Shown in pieces: positions 8,912 through 18,210 of a DNA stretch of 64,000 bases. Position 1 is the first letter of the stretch. Each line of letters opens with the position of its first letter. A program made the translations under genes and the position numbers. Below the pieces are notes generated by a model. That model was not told where the DNA came from, did no database searches, and saw only the letters and a list, made by a program, of their open reading frames with translations. Source of the stretch: Synergistaceae bacterium (lineage in GTDB: Bacteria; Synergistota; Synergistia; Synergistales; Aminobacteriaceae). Location of the stretch: the NCBI GenBank assembly GCA_018436595.1, contig JAHDLC010000036.1, forward strand, positions 19,096 through 83,095, given 5' to 3'.

Positions 8912-10554
8912 CGGATTCCGGAAAAATGAAATTTCCCCTCGCGCTCCTTCTTGCGGCTGTTCTTTTTCTTTTTCCCGCTCCTCTTCCGGCGGAGGCATCC
9001 ACCGCACGGGTGCCCGTCCTCTTTCTGGGGGATCTCCACAGCCAGCTCCTGCCCGTCTCCCTCAAGGCGAACAAGACCACGGTCCTTTTCGGCGGACTGG
9101 TCAACGGCGCGTCTCTCCTGGCAAGGGAGCGGTCGGCGGAACCTTCGGCCCTCGTCCTCCAGGGAGGGGATGCCGTCTCGGGCATCATGTGGCTTCATTT
9201 TGCCGGAGAACCGGAGTTCTCAGCCCTTGAAACCGCCGGCGTGCAGGCCTTCCTCCTGGGAAACCACGAATTCAACTACGGCCCGGACCATTTGAAAAAG
9301 GGGCTGGGAAGGACGTCCATGGCCGCCCTGGCATCGAACCTGTATTTTGACGATCCGGACCTGGCGGAACGGGTTTCCAGGTGTGTGATCCTGGAGTCGG
9401 GAAAGGTGAAAGTGGGCGTCTTCGGCATCGCCTCGCCCAACCTCTTTGCCCAGGCGAGCCCGGGGCCTGGAGTACACCTCAACAGGAATATCCGGACCAT
9501 GTCCTTGAGAATGGCCGGCGAACTCCGGGAAAAAGGAGCGGAAGTCGTCATCGCCCTCAGCCGCCTTTCACGGGAGGAGAACAAACACCTCGCGGAGTCG
9601 GTGGAGGGGATCCACGCCATACTCGGAGGCTCCTCCCACGAGGAGAGTCCCGAGCCCCTTTTCGTCCGGGGCCCGAACGGCTGGGAAACCCTCCTGGCCG
9701 AATCGGGGGCCTACGGGGCCTTCGTCGGGAAGCTGACGCTCGACGTCAGGAACGGCCGGATCAGCAGACAGGGAACGACATGGAGCCTTCTCCGGGTCAC
9801 CCCTGAAGCGGGAAGCCATCAGGAAGTGGAACGCATCGCCCGGACTTTCGAGGAAAGGCTGAACGAAACCCTTATCTCCACGGTAGGGATCTTTGAAAAC
9901 TATGCCGACGGCAGGGCTCTCACGGTGAGATCGGGGGAAAGCCCCCTCGGAAACTTCATCACCGACGCCCTGCGGTGGCGCTTCAGGACGGATATCGGCA
10001 TGATCAACGGCGGGGGCGTCCGGGGCGACAGGATTTTCCCCGCGGGAAACGTGTCCTGGAAGACACTGCTGGAGATATTGCCCTACAACAACCCCATCCA
10101 TATCGTCACCCTGAAGGGCAGTCAGATCCGGCAGATCCTCGAATTGTCAGCCGGTGCGCTGAAAGGCGGCCCGGACGATCATTACGACCCGAACAACCGC
10201 CCCCACACCGGGGCGTTCCTCCAGCTCTCCGGCTTGCGGGTGGAATACTCTCTCCGGGGGATTCCCTCCCTCGTGGATACAACCGGCAGGCTCTTACGGT
10301 GGGGAAACCGGCTCCGGAGCGTGGCCGTCCTCAGCGGCGAAGAGTGGGTTCCCCTGGAAGACGGCAGGGAGTACACCGTGGCGGTGAATTCCTGGACCGC
10401 CGGGGGAGGCGACAGGCTCTTCGTCTTTGCGGAAGGAACGGCGGAAAAAACGGACATCAGGGACATCGACACCGTGGCAGAATACCTCATGAGCAGGAAG
10501 AACACAAGGGTCCGCTTTCAAAGGGACGGGAGGATCACCATCACCGATTCCTGA
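8908..10554 (+). CDS. Secreted 5'-nucleotidase/metallophosphoesterase (UshA-like)
   Basis: A two-domain exported hydrolase of about 548 residues. The signal peptide runs to about residue 30 (hydrophobic [12 protein letters not shown], then PAEA). The metallophosphatase domain shows [15 protein letters not shown] and [10 protein letters not shown], and the C-terminal 5'-nucleotidase domain shows [13 protein letters not shown] and [10 protein letters not shown]. The usual GHxH metal motif near the end of the first domain is changed to GGSSHE, so metal binding may differ. GTG 8908 is preferred because it overlaps the previous stop and follows a ggagg sequence; ATG 8926 is a possible alternative that would begin right at the signal peptide. 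It likely releases phosphate or nucleosides outside the membrane. Confidence 0.87.
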   Translation: MTDSGKMKFPLALLLAAVLFLFPAPLPAEASTARVPVLFLGDLHSQLLPVSLKANKTTVLFGGLVNGASLLARERSAEPSALVLQGGDAVSGIMWLHFAGEPEFSALETAGVQAFLLGNHEFNYGPDHLKKGLGRTSMAALASNLYFDDPDLAERVSRCVILESGKVKVGVFGIASPNLFAQASPGPGVHLNRNIRTMSLRMAGELREKGAEVVIALSRLSREENKHLAESVEGIHAILGGSSHEESPEPLFVRGPNGWETLLAESGAYGAFVGKLTLDVRNGRISRQGTTWSLLRVTPEAGSHQEVERIARTFEERLNETLISTVGIFENYADGRALTVRSGESPLGNFITDALRWRFRTDIGMINGGGVRGDRIFPAGNVSWKTLLEILPYNNPIHIVTLKGSQIRQILELSAGALKGGPDDHYDPNNRPHTGAFLQLSGLRVEYSLRGIPSLVDTTGRLLRWGNRLRSVAVLSGEEWVPLEDGREYTVAVNSWTAGGGDRLFVFAEGTAEKTDIRDIDTVAEYLMSRKNTRVRFQRDGRITITDS

Positions 10555-10586
10555 GAGCAATACGCCGTTCGTTGTCATCCGGTTCG

Positions 10587-11089
10587 TTGTCATCCCGAGG
10601 AGCGGCTTCAGGCGACGAGGGATCTCGGGTTTAGGGCCTTCCAGAATCAAGTGCAAGATCCTTCGCTCCGCTCAGGATGACAACCGAGTCCTGTCATCCT
10701 GAGGAGCAGCTTCAGGCGACGATCACGGAACATCCCCGGAGGGGAAAAGGACACGTTTTTTCAATGGATCCGGTAGGAGGGGGCCAAGCGCCTTCTCCTA
10801 CTGTTTTTTGTTGCTTGAACCAGATCCTTCGGCGATGAAGCCGCCTCAGGATGACAAAGTCTGTTGTCATCCCGAGGAGCAGCTTCAGGCGACGATCGCG
10901 GAGCATCCCCGGAGGGGGCGAGGGACCCGCTTTTGATTCTGGAGAGATTCAACTGCGAGATCCCTCGCGTTCGCTCGGGATGACAAACGAGCCCGGGATG
11001 ACAAACCCTGTGTCGTCCTGAGCGACAGCGAAGGACCTGGTTTTTGCTGCTGCGACCAGGTCCTTCGTCTCTGCGCTCTCAGTATGACA
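10587..11089. repeat. Array of four long imperfect palindromic repeats
   Basis: The 550-base gap between the nucleotidase and gamma-glutamyltransferase holds no gene. It contains four head-to-tail units, each opening with TGTCATCC-like and closing with the complement GGATGACA or similar: 10587-10682, 10692-10856, 10865-10985 and 11011-11089. Units 1-3 share an opening block with the core gaggagcrgcttcaggcgacga. Their closing arms carry variants of cttcgctccgctcaggatgaca. Unit 4 is diverged (TGTCGTCCTGAGCGACAGCG). Transcribed from either strand each unit can fold into a long hairpin. Similar TGTCATCCTGAG-type intergenic repeats are known from many bacteria, but the function is not. Confidence 0.8.
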
Positions 11090-11107
11090 GCATTTCCGCT
11101 TTCGGTC

Positions 11108-12733
11108 TTACCAGACCGCCGCGCAGCCGTCGGTCCGGGACTCGGTGGCGCCGCCGAGGGTTCCCTCGGGTGTCCGCCAGATGATCTCTCCCCTGCCGAA
11201 GGAGTTGGACTCCAGCTCGAACTTCATGGCGTGTCCCCTCCGGTCGAGGCTCTGGGCCACGGCCGGAGAGAACCCCGGCTCAACGGAAACGTTCATGCCG
11301 CCCATCCACTGCCACCGGGGGGCGTCCAGGGCCTGCTGGGGGTTCATCTCGAAGTCCACGGTGTTCATCACCACCTGGACGTGGCCCTGGGGCTGCATGA
11401 AGCCGCCCATGACGCCGAAGGGACCGACGGGAACGCCGTCCTTCGTGAGGAACGCCGGGATGATGGTGTTGTAGGGGCGCTTTCCCGGCTCGAGAACGTT
11501 GGGGTGTCCCTTCTGCAGAGAGAAGCAGTGGCCCCGGTTGTTCAGGGCGATGCCCGTCTCCGGGATGACCACGCCCGAGCCGAATCCCATGTAGTTGCTC
11601 TGGATGTAGGAGATCATGTTCCCCTCGCCGTCGGCGGCGCAGAGGTAGACGGTTCCTCCGGGCATCGGGTTTCCGGCCTTCCGGTCCTCCGCCTCCTCGC
11701 CCAGCAGGGCCCTCCTGGCGTCGGCATAGGCGCCGTCAAGAAGCTCCTTCACGGGAACGGCGGCGTAGCGGGTGTCCGCCACGTACCGGTGGGCGTCGGC
11801 GAACCCCATCTTGATGGCCTCGATCTGCCGGTGCACCGTGAGGGGATCGTCGTGGGACGAGAACCGGAAACCCCTGAGGATGGAGAGGGCGAGAAGGGCC
11901 ACGATGCCCTGCCCGTTGGGCGGAATTTCCCAGACGTCGTATCCCCTGTAGTTCACGCTGATGGGCTCCACCCACTCGGGGCGGAAGGATCCCAGGTCCT
12001 CGGCCGAGAAGTATCCGCCGGTCTTCCGGGCGGCGGCCACGATTCTGTCCGCGATCTCGCCCTCGTAGAAGGACCGGGCGTCCGTGGCCCCTATCAGTTC
12101 CAGGGTCCGGGCGTGGGCATCGGAGGACCAGATCTCTCCGGCCCTAGGGGCCAGGCCTGAAGGAGCGAAAGTGTCGAACCAGGCCCTGAACTCATCCCCT
12201 TTCTCCCGGGCGTACTTCCTGTAGGCAAGTTCCCAGTGGTGGGCCGTGGTGACCGAGACGGCGTGGCCGTTCCGGGCGAGGAACACCGCTGGGGCAAGAT
12301 TTTCGGCCAGGGACAGCTTCCCCGCCGTTTTCGTCAGCTCCGCCCATGCGGCGGGAGCACCGGGAACCGTGGCGGGCGTCCAGCCGTAGGTAGGCAGGTG
12401 GCCGTCCCGCGAGGGATCGGTCCATCCCTTCGCCTCGGCCACATCCAGAGAAAGGGCCCGGGGGATGGGACCGCTGGAGTTGAATCCCCTGAGTTTTCCG
12501 TCCTTCCACAGGATGGCGAAGGCGTCGCTGCCGATGCCGTTGGCCGTGGGCTCCACCACCGTCAGGGCCGCAGCGGTGGCCACGATGGCGTCCACGGCGT
12601 TGCCGCCCTTCTTGAGCACGTCGAGTCCCGCCTGGGCCGCCAGGGGGTGGGACGCGCAGACCATTCCCCGGGAGGCGTACATCATGTTCCTCCTCGAGGG
12701 GTAGGGGTAATAATGGGGATCGTATTTCACCAT
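11108..12733 (-). CDS. ggt: Gamma-glutamyltransferase family protein
   Basis: A 541-residue Ntn-hydrolase proenzyme that hydrolyses or transfers gamma-glutamyl groups from glutathione-like peptides. The start shows the family block MVCASHPLAAQAGLDVLKKG. Autocleavage is expected before the threonine in PGGTVYLCAADGEGNM (about residue 362), which becomes the nucleophile; the small-subunit motifs NNRGHCFS and GVMGGFMQPQGH follow. There is no signal peptide, so it is probably cytoplasmic, like the YwrD type. It is the last gene of a peptide-import operon, 16 bases after the OppF-type gene, and would process gamma-glutamyl peptides brought in by the transporter. Confidence 0.92.
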   Translation of the reverse strand: MVKYDPHYYPYPSRRNMMYASRGMVCASHPLAAQAGLDVLKKGGNAVDAIVATAAALTVVEPTANGIGSDAFAILWKDGKLRGFNSSGPIPRALSLDVAEAKGWTDPSRDGHLPTYGWTPATVPGAPAAWAELTKTAGKLSLAENLAPAVFLARNGHAVSVTTAHHWELAYRKYAREKGDEFRAWFDTFAPSGLAPRAGEIWSSDAHARTLELIGATDARSFYEGEIADRIVAAARKTGGYFSAEDLGSFRPEWVEPISVNYRGYDVWEIPPNGQGIVALLALSILRGFRFSSHDDPLTVHRQIEAIKMGFADAHRYVADTRYAAVPVKELLDGAYADARRALLGEEAEDRKAGNPMPGGTVYLCAADGEGNMISYIQSNYMGFGSGVVIPETGIALNNRGHCFSLQKGHPNVLEPGKRPYNTIIPAFLTKDGVPVGPFGVMGGFMQPQGHVQVVMNTVDFEMNPQQALDAPRWQWMGGMNVSVEPGFSPAVAQSLDRRGHAMKFELESNSFGRGEIIWRTPEGTLGGATESRTDGCAAVW

Positions 12734-12749
12734 GGCTGTGTCCTCCTTT

Positions 12750-13694
12750 TCATTTCACCTTGTGGCAGGCCACGAAATGGCCGCCTCCCCTGTCCGTCAG
12801 GGGAGGCTCCTCCCGGGAACAGATGTCCATCTTCCAGGGGCAGCGGGTGTGGAACCTGCAACCGGACGGGGGGTTGATGGGGCTGGGAACCCCTCCGCTG
12901 AGGATGAACCGCTCGCGCTTCCGGTCGAGCTTCGGGATGGGCACCGCCGCGAGAAGGGCCTGGGAGTAGGGATGGAGCGTGTTGCTGAAAAGCTCCAGGG
13001 ACGGCGACGACTCCACGATCTTCCCGAGGTACATGACCGCGATGCGGTTGCTGATGTGCTTCACCACCGACAGGTCGTGGGAGACGAAAAGATAGGTGAG
13101 CTTCATGGTCTCCTGGAGTTCCTGCAGCAGGTTCAGTATCTGGGCCTGGATGGATACGTCAAGGGCGGAGACGGGCTCGTCGCAGACGATGAAGCTCGGC
13201 GACAGGGAGAGCGCCCGGGCGATGCCCACCCGCTGGCGTCTGCCCCCGTCGAGCTCATGGGGGTATTTGTAGAAGAGCCGGGGGCTCAGTCCCACCTTCT
13301 CCATGAGGGCGTCCACCATTTCCTCCCGCTCCCGCTTCGAGCCCATGCCGAAGATCTCCAGGGGCTTGCCGATGGTCTCCCCGATGCTCTTTCTCGGGTC
13401 GAGGGAGGAGAAGGGGTCCTGAAAGATGATCTGCATTTCCTTCCGCATGTCGTGGAGGGTCTTTTTGTCCGCAGAGGCGATGTCACGGCCGCGGTAGAGG
13501 ATCCGTCCGGACGTGGCCTCGATGAGCCGTATGAGGAGCCTTCCCGTGGTGGACTTGCCGCAGCCCGACTCGCCCACGAGACCGAGGGTCTCCCCTTCCT
13601 TTATGGCGAAGGATACGTCGTCCACGGCGTGGACGTTTCCCGCCGCCACGGGAAAATACTTGACCAGGTTTTCGACCTTGATGAGATCAGCCAT
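12750..13694 (-). CDS. dppF: Di/oligopeptide ABC transporter ATP-binding protein, OppF/DppF type
   Basis: A 314-residue nucleotide-binding subunit that energises peptide import. Walker A is [11 protein letters not shown] and Walker B is [12 protein letters not shown]. The C-terminal oligopeptide-transporter cysteine region is present ([12 protein letters not shown]). The ABC signature reads LDGGRRQR rather than the usual LSGGQRQR: the serine that contacts ATP is replaced by aspartate, which could weaken hydrolysis at that site. It overlaps the OppD-type gene by eight bases. Confidence 0.93.
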   Translation of the reverse strand: MADLIKVENLVKYFPVAAGNVHAVDDVSFAIKEGETLGLVGESGCGKSTTGRLLIRLIEATSGRILYRGRDIASADKKTLHDMRKEMQIIFQDPFSSLDPRKSIGETIGKPLEIFGMGSKREREEMVDALMEKVGLSPRLFYKYPHELDGGRRQRVGIARALSLSPSFIVCDEPVSALDVSIQAQILNLLQELQETMKLTYLFVSHDLSVVKHISNRIAVMYLGKIVESSPSLELFSNTLHPYSQALLAAVPIPKLDRKRERFILSGGVPSPINPPSGCRFHTRCPWKMDICSREEPPLTDRGGGHFVACHKVK

Positions 13695-14667
13695 GAACGG
13701 CGCCCCCCTTCCCGTAGAGATGGCACATCACCCTGTGCCCGCCGTCGTCCAGCACGCCGGGTACAACGGTCCGGCAGAGGTCCATGCACTGGGGGCACCG
13801 GGGATGGAAGGGGCACCCCGACGGCAGGTCCAGGGGATCGGGCATGAGGCCTTCAATGGGCCGTATTTTCGATGTTTCCTCTTCGATGTCCGGGATGCAC
13901 CTGAACAGGCCGAGGGTATAGGGATGCCTGGCGTTGCCGAAGATCTGCTCCAGGGATCCCGTCTCCACGATGCGCCCGGCGTACATGACCGCCACGTGGT
14001 CGCAGACCTCCCCCACCACGCCGAGGTCGTGGGTGATCATGATCATGGCGGTGGAAAATTCCTCCTTGAGGCTCCGCATAAGCTCCAGCACCTGGGCCTG
14101 GATGGTCACGTCCAGGGCCGTGGTGGGCTCGTCGGCGATGATGAGCCCCGGGTTGCAGGCCAGCGCCATGGCGATGACCACCCGCTGGCGCATGCCGCCG
14201 CTGAATTCATGGGGATATTCCCTGTACCGCTGGCCCGGGATCTGCACCTTTTCCAGCATCTCCATGGCCTTTTTCTCCGCTTCTGCCTCCGAGAGGTTCT
14301 GGTGGGCCACCAGGGCTTCGGAAATCTGGACTCCCACGGTCACCACGGGGTTCAGGGATGTCATCGGATCCTGAAAAATCATGGAGATATGGTTGCCCCG
14401 GATTTTTTTCATCTCCTTCTCCGAAAGTGAGAGAAGGTTCTTTCCGGCGAAATTGACGCTGCCGCTGGTGATGATGCCCGGAGGAGACGGGACGAGACCC
14501 ATGATCGACAGGGCGGTGGTGGTTTTCCCCGCACCGCTCTCCCCCACAAGGCCGAGGGTCCTGCCCGCTTCGAGGGAGAACTCCACGCCGTTCACGGCGG
14601 CCACCGTTCCTTCATAGGTTTTGTAAATGACGTTCAGATCTGCTACTTCCAGCAAGGGACCATTCAT
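13687..14667 (-). CDS. dppD: Di/oligopeptide ABC transporter ATP-binding protein, OppD/DppD type
   Basis: A 326-residue ATPase partner of the OppF-type subunit. Walker A is [11 protein letters not shown], the signature is FSGGMRQRV and Walker B is [12 protein letters not shown], all standard. The C-terminal oligo_HPY-type region has [17 protein letters not shown]. Its stop overlaps the next gene of the operon. With the two permeases and the binding protein it makes a complete five-part importer. Confidence 0.94.
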   Translation of the reverse strand: MNGPLLEVADLNVIYKTYEGTVAAVNGVEFSLEAGRTLGLVGESGAGKTTTALSIMGLVPSPPGIITSGSVNFAGKNLLSLSEKEMKKIRGNHISMIFQDPMTSLNPVVTVGVQISEALVAHQNLSEAEAEKKAMEMLEKVQIPGQRYREYPHEFSGGMRQRVVIAMALACNPGLIIADEPTTALDVTIQAQVLELMRSLKEEFSTAMIMITHDLGVVGEVCDHVAVMYAGRIVETGSLEQIFGNARHPYTLGLFRCIPDIEEETSKIRPIEGLMPDPLDLPSGCPFHPRCPQCMDLCRTVVPGVLDDGGHRVMCHLYGKGGAVHG

Positions 14668-14686
14668 GAAAAAACCTCCCGGCGGA

Positions 14687-15592
14687 CTACTGGCGGAGCT
14701 TGGGATCCAGCGAATCCCGAAGCCCGTCGCCGAAAATGTTCAGGGCGAGCACTACCACGGAGATGGCCAGCCCAGGGAAAAAGGTGAGGTAGGGGGCGTT
14801 CCGGAGGAACTGCCGCCCCGAGCTCAGCATGGAGCCCCACTCCGCCGTGGGGGGCTGGATGCCGAGGCCCAGGAAGGAGAGGGCCGCCGCCGAAAGGATG
14901 GCCTGGGCCACTCCCAGGGTGCTCTGGACGATGATGGGGGCCATGCAGTTGGGGAGGATGTTCTCCAGGATGATCCTGGCGTCGCTCGCTCCCACCGCCC
15001 GGGCCGCCTCCACGTACTCCTGCCCCCGGACGGTGAGGGCCGATGCCCGAACCACCCGGGCATACCGGGGAAGCTGGCTGATCCCCACGGCGATCATGAG
15101 GTTCAGCAGGCTGGTTCCCAGGGCACCGACGATGGCGATGGCGAGGATGATCTGGGGTATGGCCAGCAGCACGTCCATGCACCGCATGATGAAGTTGTCG
15201 AGCCGGCCGCCGTAGTAGCCGCCGATAGCCCCGAGGATGCCGCCGAAGACGGCGCCGATGCCGACGGCAACGAAGCCGACATAAAGAGAGATTCTGCTGC
15301 CGTAGATGATCCGGCTCAGCATGTCCCGGCCGAAGTTGTCCGTTCCCAGGGGGTGTTCCGACGACGGTCCCTGGAGGCGCATTTTTATGTTGGTCTGGTT
15401 CGGGTCGTAGGGTGCCAGGACGGGGGCAAGGACCGCCACCACCACAAGCAGGATGACCACCGACATTCCCGCGACGGCGGCCTTGTTGCGCCGCAGGCGC
15501 CGCCAGACTTCCCACCAGGGGCTCCGGCGCTTTTCTCTTTCCTTCGTCCGGCCGGATGAGGGAGCGAACAGGGTTCCGTTTTCATTGTTCAT
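14687..15592 (-). CDS. dppC: Dipeptide ABC transporter permease, DppC type
   Basis: A 301-residue inner-membrane permease. A basic cytoplasmic N-terminus (about 1-35) is followed by six hydrophobic segments. The GTDNFGRDMLSRIIYGSRISL block is characteristic of DppC/OppC, and the EAA-type coupling loop reads YVEAARAVGASDARII. It forms the membrane pore with the DppB-type subunit encoded 19 bases upstream. Confidence 0.94.
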   Translation of the reverse strand: MNNENGTLFAPSSGRTKEREKRRSPWWEVWRRLRRNKAAVAGMSVVILLVVVAVLAPVLAPYDPNQTNIKMRLQGPSSEHPLGTDNFGRDMLSRIIYGSRISLYVGFVAVGIGAVFGGILGAIGGYYGGRLDNFIMRCMDVLLAIPQIILAIAIVGALGTSLLNLMIAVGISQLPRYARVVRASALTVRGQEYVEAARAVGASDARIILENILPNCMAPIIVQSTLGVAQAILSAAALSFLGLGIQPPTAEWGSMLSSGRQFLRNAPYLTFFPGLAISVVVLALNIFGDGLRDSLDPKLRQ

Positions 15593-15611
15593 GACGTTAT
15601 CCCCCTCTCCC

Positions 15612-16547
15612 TTATTTCGCCGCCCGGTACTGGGCCTTGATCCGCGGGTCCAGTACGGCGTAGAGCAGGTCGACCAGGAGGTTCACGATCCCCACGCAGA
15701 GGGCGAAGAACAGCACGCCCCCCTGCACAACGGGGTAATCCTGGGCGCGGATGGCGTCCACGATAAGCCGCCCGAGGCCCGGAATGGAAAAGATGGTCTC
15801 GGTGATGACCACGCCGCCGAGCTGGTGGCCGAAATAAATCCCCGCGATGGTCACCACGGGGATCAGCACGTTGCCGAGAATATGCCTGGTGAGCACCAGC
15901 CGGTCGGATATGCCCTTGGCCCTGGCGGTGCGCACGTAGTCCTGCCGGATGACCTCAAGCATGCTCGACCGGGTCATCCGTGCGATGACCGCCATGGTCT
16001 GGATTCCGAGGACGATGGTGGGCATGATGAAATTTTTCCAGGAGTCGAAACCCGACGACGGAAGGATGGGAATGTAGATCGAGAGCAGCAGCATGAGCAT
16101 CAGGCCGACCCAGAAGTTCGGTATGGAGAAGCCCACAAGGGCAAAGAAGCTGCATAAGGCGTCCACCCAGGTGTTCTGTTTCAATGCCGCCAGAATTCCC
16201 AGCGGCAGACCGATGGCGATGGCGAAGATCATGCCGAGCACCGCGAGGGTCAGGGTGGCGGGAAACCGTTCCATTATCTCGTCCACCACCGGGGCGTTGC
16301 TCTTGATGGACCGGCCGAGATCACCCTTGAGGGCGTTGGTGAGAAAGATGCCGTACTGGACGTATAAAGGCTTGGTGAGTCCCAGCTGCTCCCTCAGGTT
16401 GGTAATTTCCTCCTGGGTGGCGCTGGGGCCGAGCATAACCTCGGCGGGGTCTCCCGGCGCCAGGTGCACGATGGAAAAGATCACCACCGAAACACCCAGC
16501 AGCACCGGGATAAGGAACATGAGCCTCTTGAGAAAATAACGAAGCAT
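15612..16547 (-). CDS. dppB: Dipeptide ABC transporter permease, DppB type
   Basis: A 311-residue permease starting MLRYFLKRLMFLIPVLLGVS, the usual first span of DppB/OppB proteins, with LAPGDPAEVMLG shortly after. The coupling loop is DYVRTARAKGISDRLVLTRH and the last part shows the conserved FSIPGLGRLIVDAI. Six membrane spans are visible. It lies 73 bases after the binding-protein gene, from which it is separated by a hairpin. Confidence 0.94.
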   Translation of the reverse strand: MLRYFLKRLMFLIPVLLGVSVVIFSIVHLAPGDPAEVMLGPSATQEEITNLREQLGLTKPLYVQYGIFLTNALKGDLGRSIKSNAPVVDEIMERFPATLTLAVLGMIFAIAIGLPLGILAALKQNTWVDALCSFFALVGFSIPNFWVGLMLMLLLSIYIPILPSSGFDSWKNFIMPTIVLGIQTMAVIARMTRSSMLEVIRQDYVRTARAKGISDRLVLTRHILGNVLIPVVTIAGIYFGHQLGGVVITETIFSIPGLGRLIVDAIRAQDYPVVQGGVLFFALCVGIVNLLVDLLYAVLDPRIKAQYRAAK

Positions 16548-16577
16548 GGATCCTGTCCTCCGAAAAATGAAGTCCGA

Positions 16578-16599
16578 CGGGCCGTTGTGAGGCGGCCCG
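16578..16599 (-). other. Intercistronic hairpin between dppA and dppB
   Basis: CGGGCCG (16578-16584) and CGGCCCG (16593-16599) form a stem in the gap after the binding-protein gene. No T tract follows on the coding strand, so it is more likely an mRNA-stabilising or partial-termination structure than a full terminator. Confidence 0.55.
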
Positions 16600-16620
16600 C
16601 CGGCGTTCTGTCGATTGGGG

Positions 16621-18129
16621 TTACTCGGCGAGGGTGACGGAATACAGGGGACTGATCATGTTGGGGTAGAGCTTGAACCCCTTCACCTTGCTCGTGGACG
16701 CGCCCAGCAGTTCCTGGCTGATCATGAAGACCAGGGGGCAATCCTCGACGATGAGCTCCTGGGCCTCGGCATATACTTTCTTCCGGGCTTCCTGGTCGAG
16801 GGTGGCGGTTCCCTTCTCGAGAAGGGCGTCAAGGGCCTCGTTCTTGCGGCGGAACCGGTTGGAGGAGCCGATGTTGGCCGAGTGATAGACCGGTGTCAGT
16901 CCGCCGTCGGCGTCGCCGGTGCCCGTCCAGCCGAGCATGAAGGCTCCGCCGATGCCCTTGGCGGAGGTGGAAAGCAGGGCGCTCCACTCCATGAGCTCGA
17001 TCTGGGCCCGGATGCCCACTTCCGCAAGGTAGGCCTGGATGAGCTCGGCGGCACTGCGCCGCTCGGTCCGGTTGTCGGAGAAGATGGTCATGTCAAATCC
17101 GTCGGCGTACCCGGCCTGCTTCAGGAGTTCACGGGCCTTGTCGGGGTTGTAGGGGTAGGCCGCTTTTCTTGCGGGGTCAAATCCCCAGATCACCGGAGAC
17201 AGGGGCCCCTTCGAAGGTGCGGCGAAGCCGAAATAGACGGCGTCCACGATGGCCTGCTTGTCCACAGCATAGTTCATGGCCTGGCGCACGAGCTTGTCGC
17301 CCAGGGGCTTCACTTCCGTGTTCAGGCCCATGTAGAGGGTGGACATGGCGGGAACCTTGTAGGTCAGGTACTTGTCGTTCTTCTCGATGTTGGCGAATTC
17401 CTGGTAGGGGAAGTTGCCGGGGATCAGGTCGATGCCGCCGGACTCGAGCTCCACGAGACGGGTGGCGTCCTCGGGGATGCCCCGGTACACCACCGTGTCG
17501 ATGGCGGCGGGTCCCCGGAAATAGTCGGGGTTCTTCACCAGGACCACCTTGTCGCCCCGGGACCAGCTCTCGAACATGAAGGGGCCGGTGCCCACTGCCG
17601 CCTTGCTGCCGTAGTCGGCGCCCGCGGCCGTCACGGCCTTCTCGTTCAGGATGGATGTTTCGTACCGGGTCAGGCTCATGAGCATGGGAGCGAAGGGGCG
17701 CTTCGTGACGATCTTCACCGTGTAGTCGTCCACCGCTTCCACGGAGGCCACTTCCTTCAGATGGGTGGCGCCGGGGGAAGCGGTCTTGGGATCCTTGATC
17801 CGCTCGATGGAATATTTCACGGCGGCGGCGGTGAAAGGCTCGCCGTTGTGGAATTTCACGCCCTTCCGGAGATGGAAGATCCACGTGAGGTCATCGGGGT
17901 TCTCCCACTTTTCGGCAAGGTCCGGGACAATCTCCATGTTCTCGTTCACCTGCACCAGGTTGCTGTAAATCTGGCGGATGACGTTCGCCGAATAGATGTC
18001 GCTCACCTTGTGGGGGTCGAGACTCGACACGTCAGCCACCTGGGCGAGCCGAAGCTCCGCCGCCATGGCGGGCAGGCAGAACGCCATGACAAGAACGAGG
18101 GCAACCGCTGCTGTTCTGAACTTGTTCAT
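16621..18129 (-). CDS. dppA: Dipeptide-binding protein of an ABC transporter (family 5)
   Basis: A 502-residue extracytoplasmic substrate-binding protein. The signal peptide (MNKFRTAAVALVLVMAFCLPAMA) ends near residue 23, with no lipobox cysteine. The mature part has the family-5 features PHKVSDIYSANVIRQIY, the AEKWENPDDLTWIFHLRKGV block and KFHNGEPFTAAAVKYSIERI. ATG at 18129 is chosen because it follows a gggagtgg ribosome binding site and starts the signal peptide; the frame stays open upstream. It captures peptides for the DppBCDF parts downstream and is flanked by hairpins on both sides, which may raise its mRNA level relative to the permeases. Confidence 0.93.
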   Translation of the reverse strand: MNKFRTAAVALVLVMAFCLPAMAAELRLAQVADVSSLDPHKVSDIYSANVIRQIYSNLVQVNENMEIVPDLAEKWENPDDLTWIFHLRKGVKFHNGEPFTAAAVKYSIERIKDPKTASPGATHLKEVASVEAVDDYTVKIVTKRPFAPMLMSLTRYETSILNEKAVTAAGADYGSKAAVGTGPFMFESWSRGDKVVLVKNPDYFRGPAAIDTVVYRGIPEDATRLVELESGGIDLIPGNFPYQEFANIEKNDKYLTYKVPAMSTLYMGLNTEVKPLGDKLVRQAMNYAVDKQAIVDAVYFGFAAPSKGPLSPVIWGFDPARKAAYPYNPDKARELLKQAGYADGFDMTIFSDNRTERRSAAELIQAYLAEVGIRAQIELMEWSALLSTSAKGIGGAFMLGWTGTGDADGGLTPVYHSANIGSSNRFRRKNEALDALLEKGTATLDQEARKKVYAEAQELIVEDCPLVFMISQELLGASTSKVKGFKLYPNMISPLYSVTLAE

Positions 18130-18173
18130 TTCTTCCACTCCCTTTCTTTTCCTCCGTTTTTTCTCTATCGCCA

Positions 18174-18195
18174 CCGGCCGGACCGTTCCGGCCGG
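18174..18195 (-). other. Perfect intercistronic hairpin upstream of dppA
   Basis: CCGGCCGGA and TCCGGCCGG form a perfect nine-base-pair stem with a four-base loop in the 81-base gap between the M24 peptidase and dppA. No T tract follows on the coding strand. It could mark a processing or 5'-end stability site of the dppA transcript. Confidence 0.6.
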
Positions 18196-18210
18196 GAAAT
18201 TTCGTTCATT

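Noticed and set aside
10587..11089. CRISPR array
   Set aside because: Units are long, palindromic and of unequal length without short spacers, and no cas gene is near.
11084..12160. 358-codon plus-strand open frame
   Set aside because: Antisense to gamma-glutamyltransferase, which has clear family motifs.
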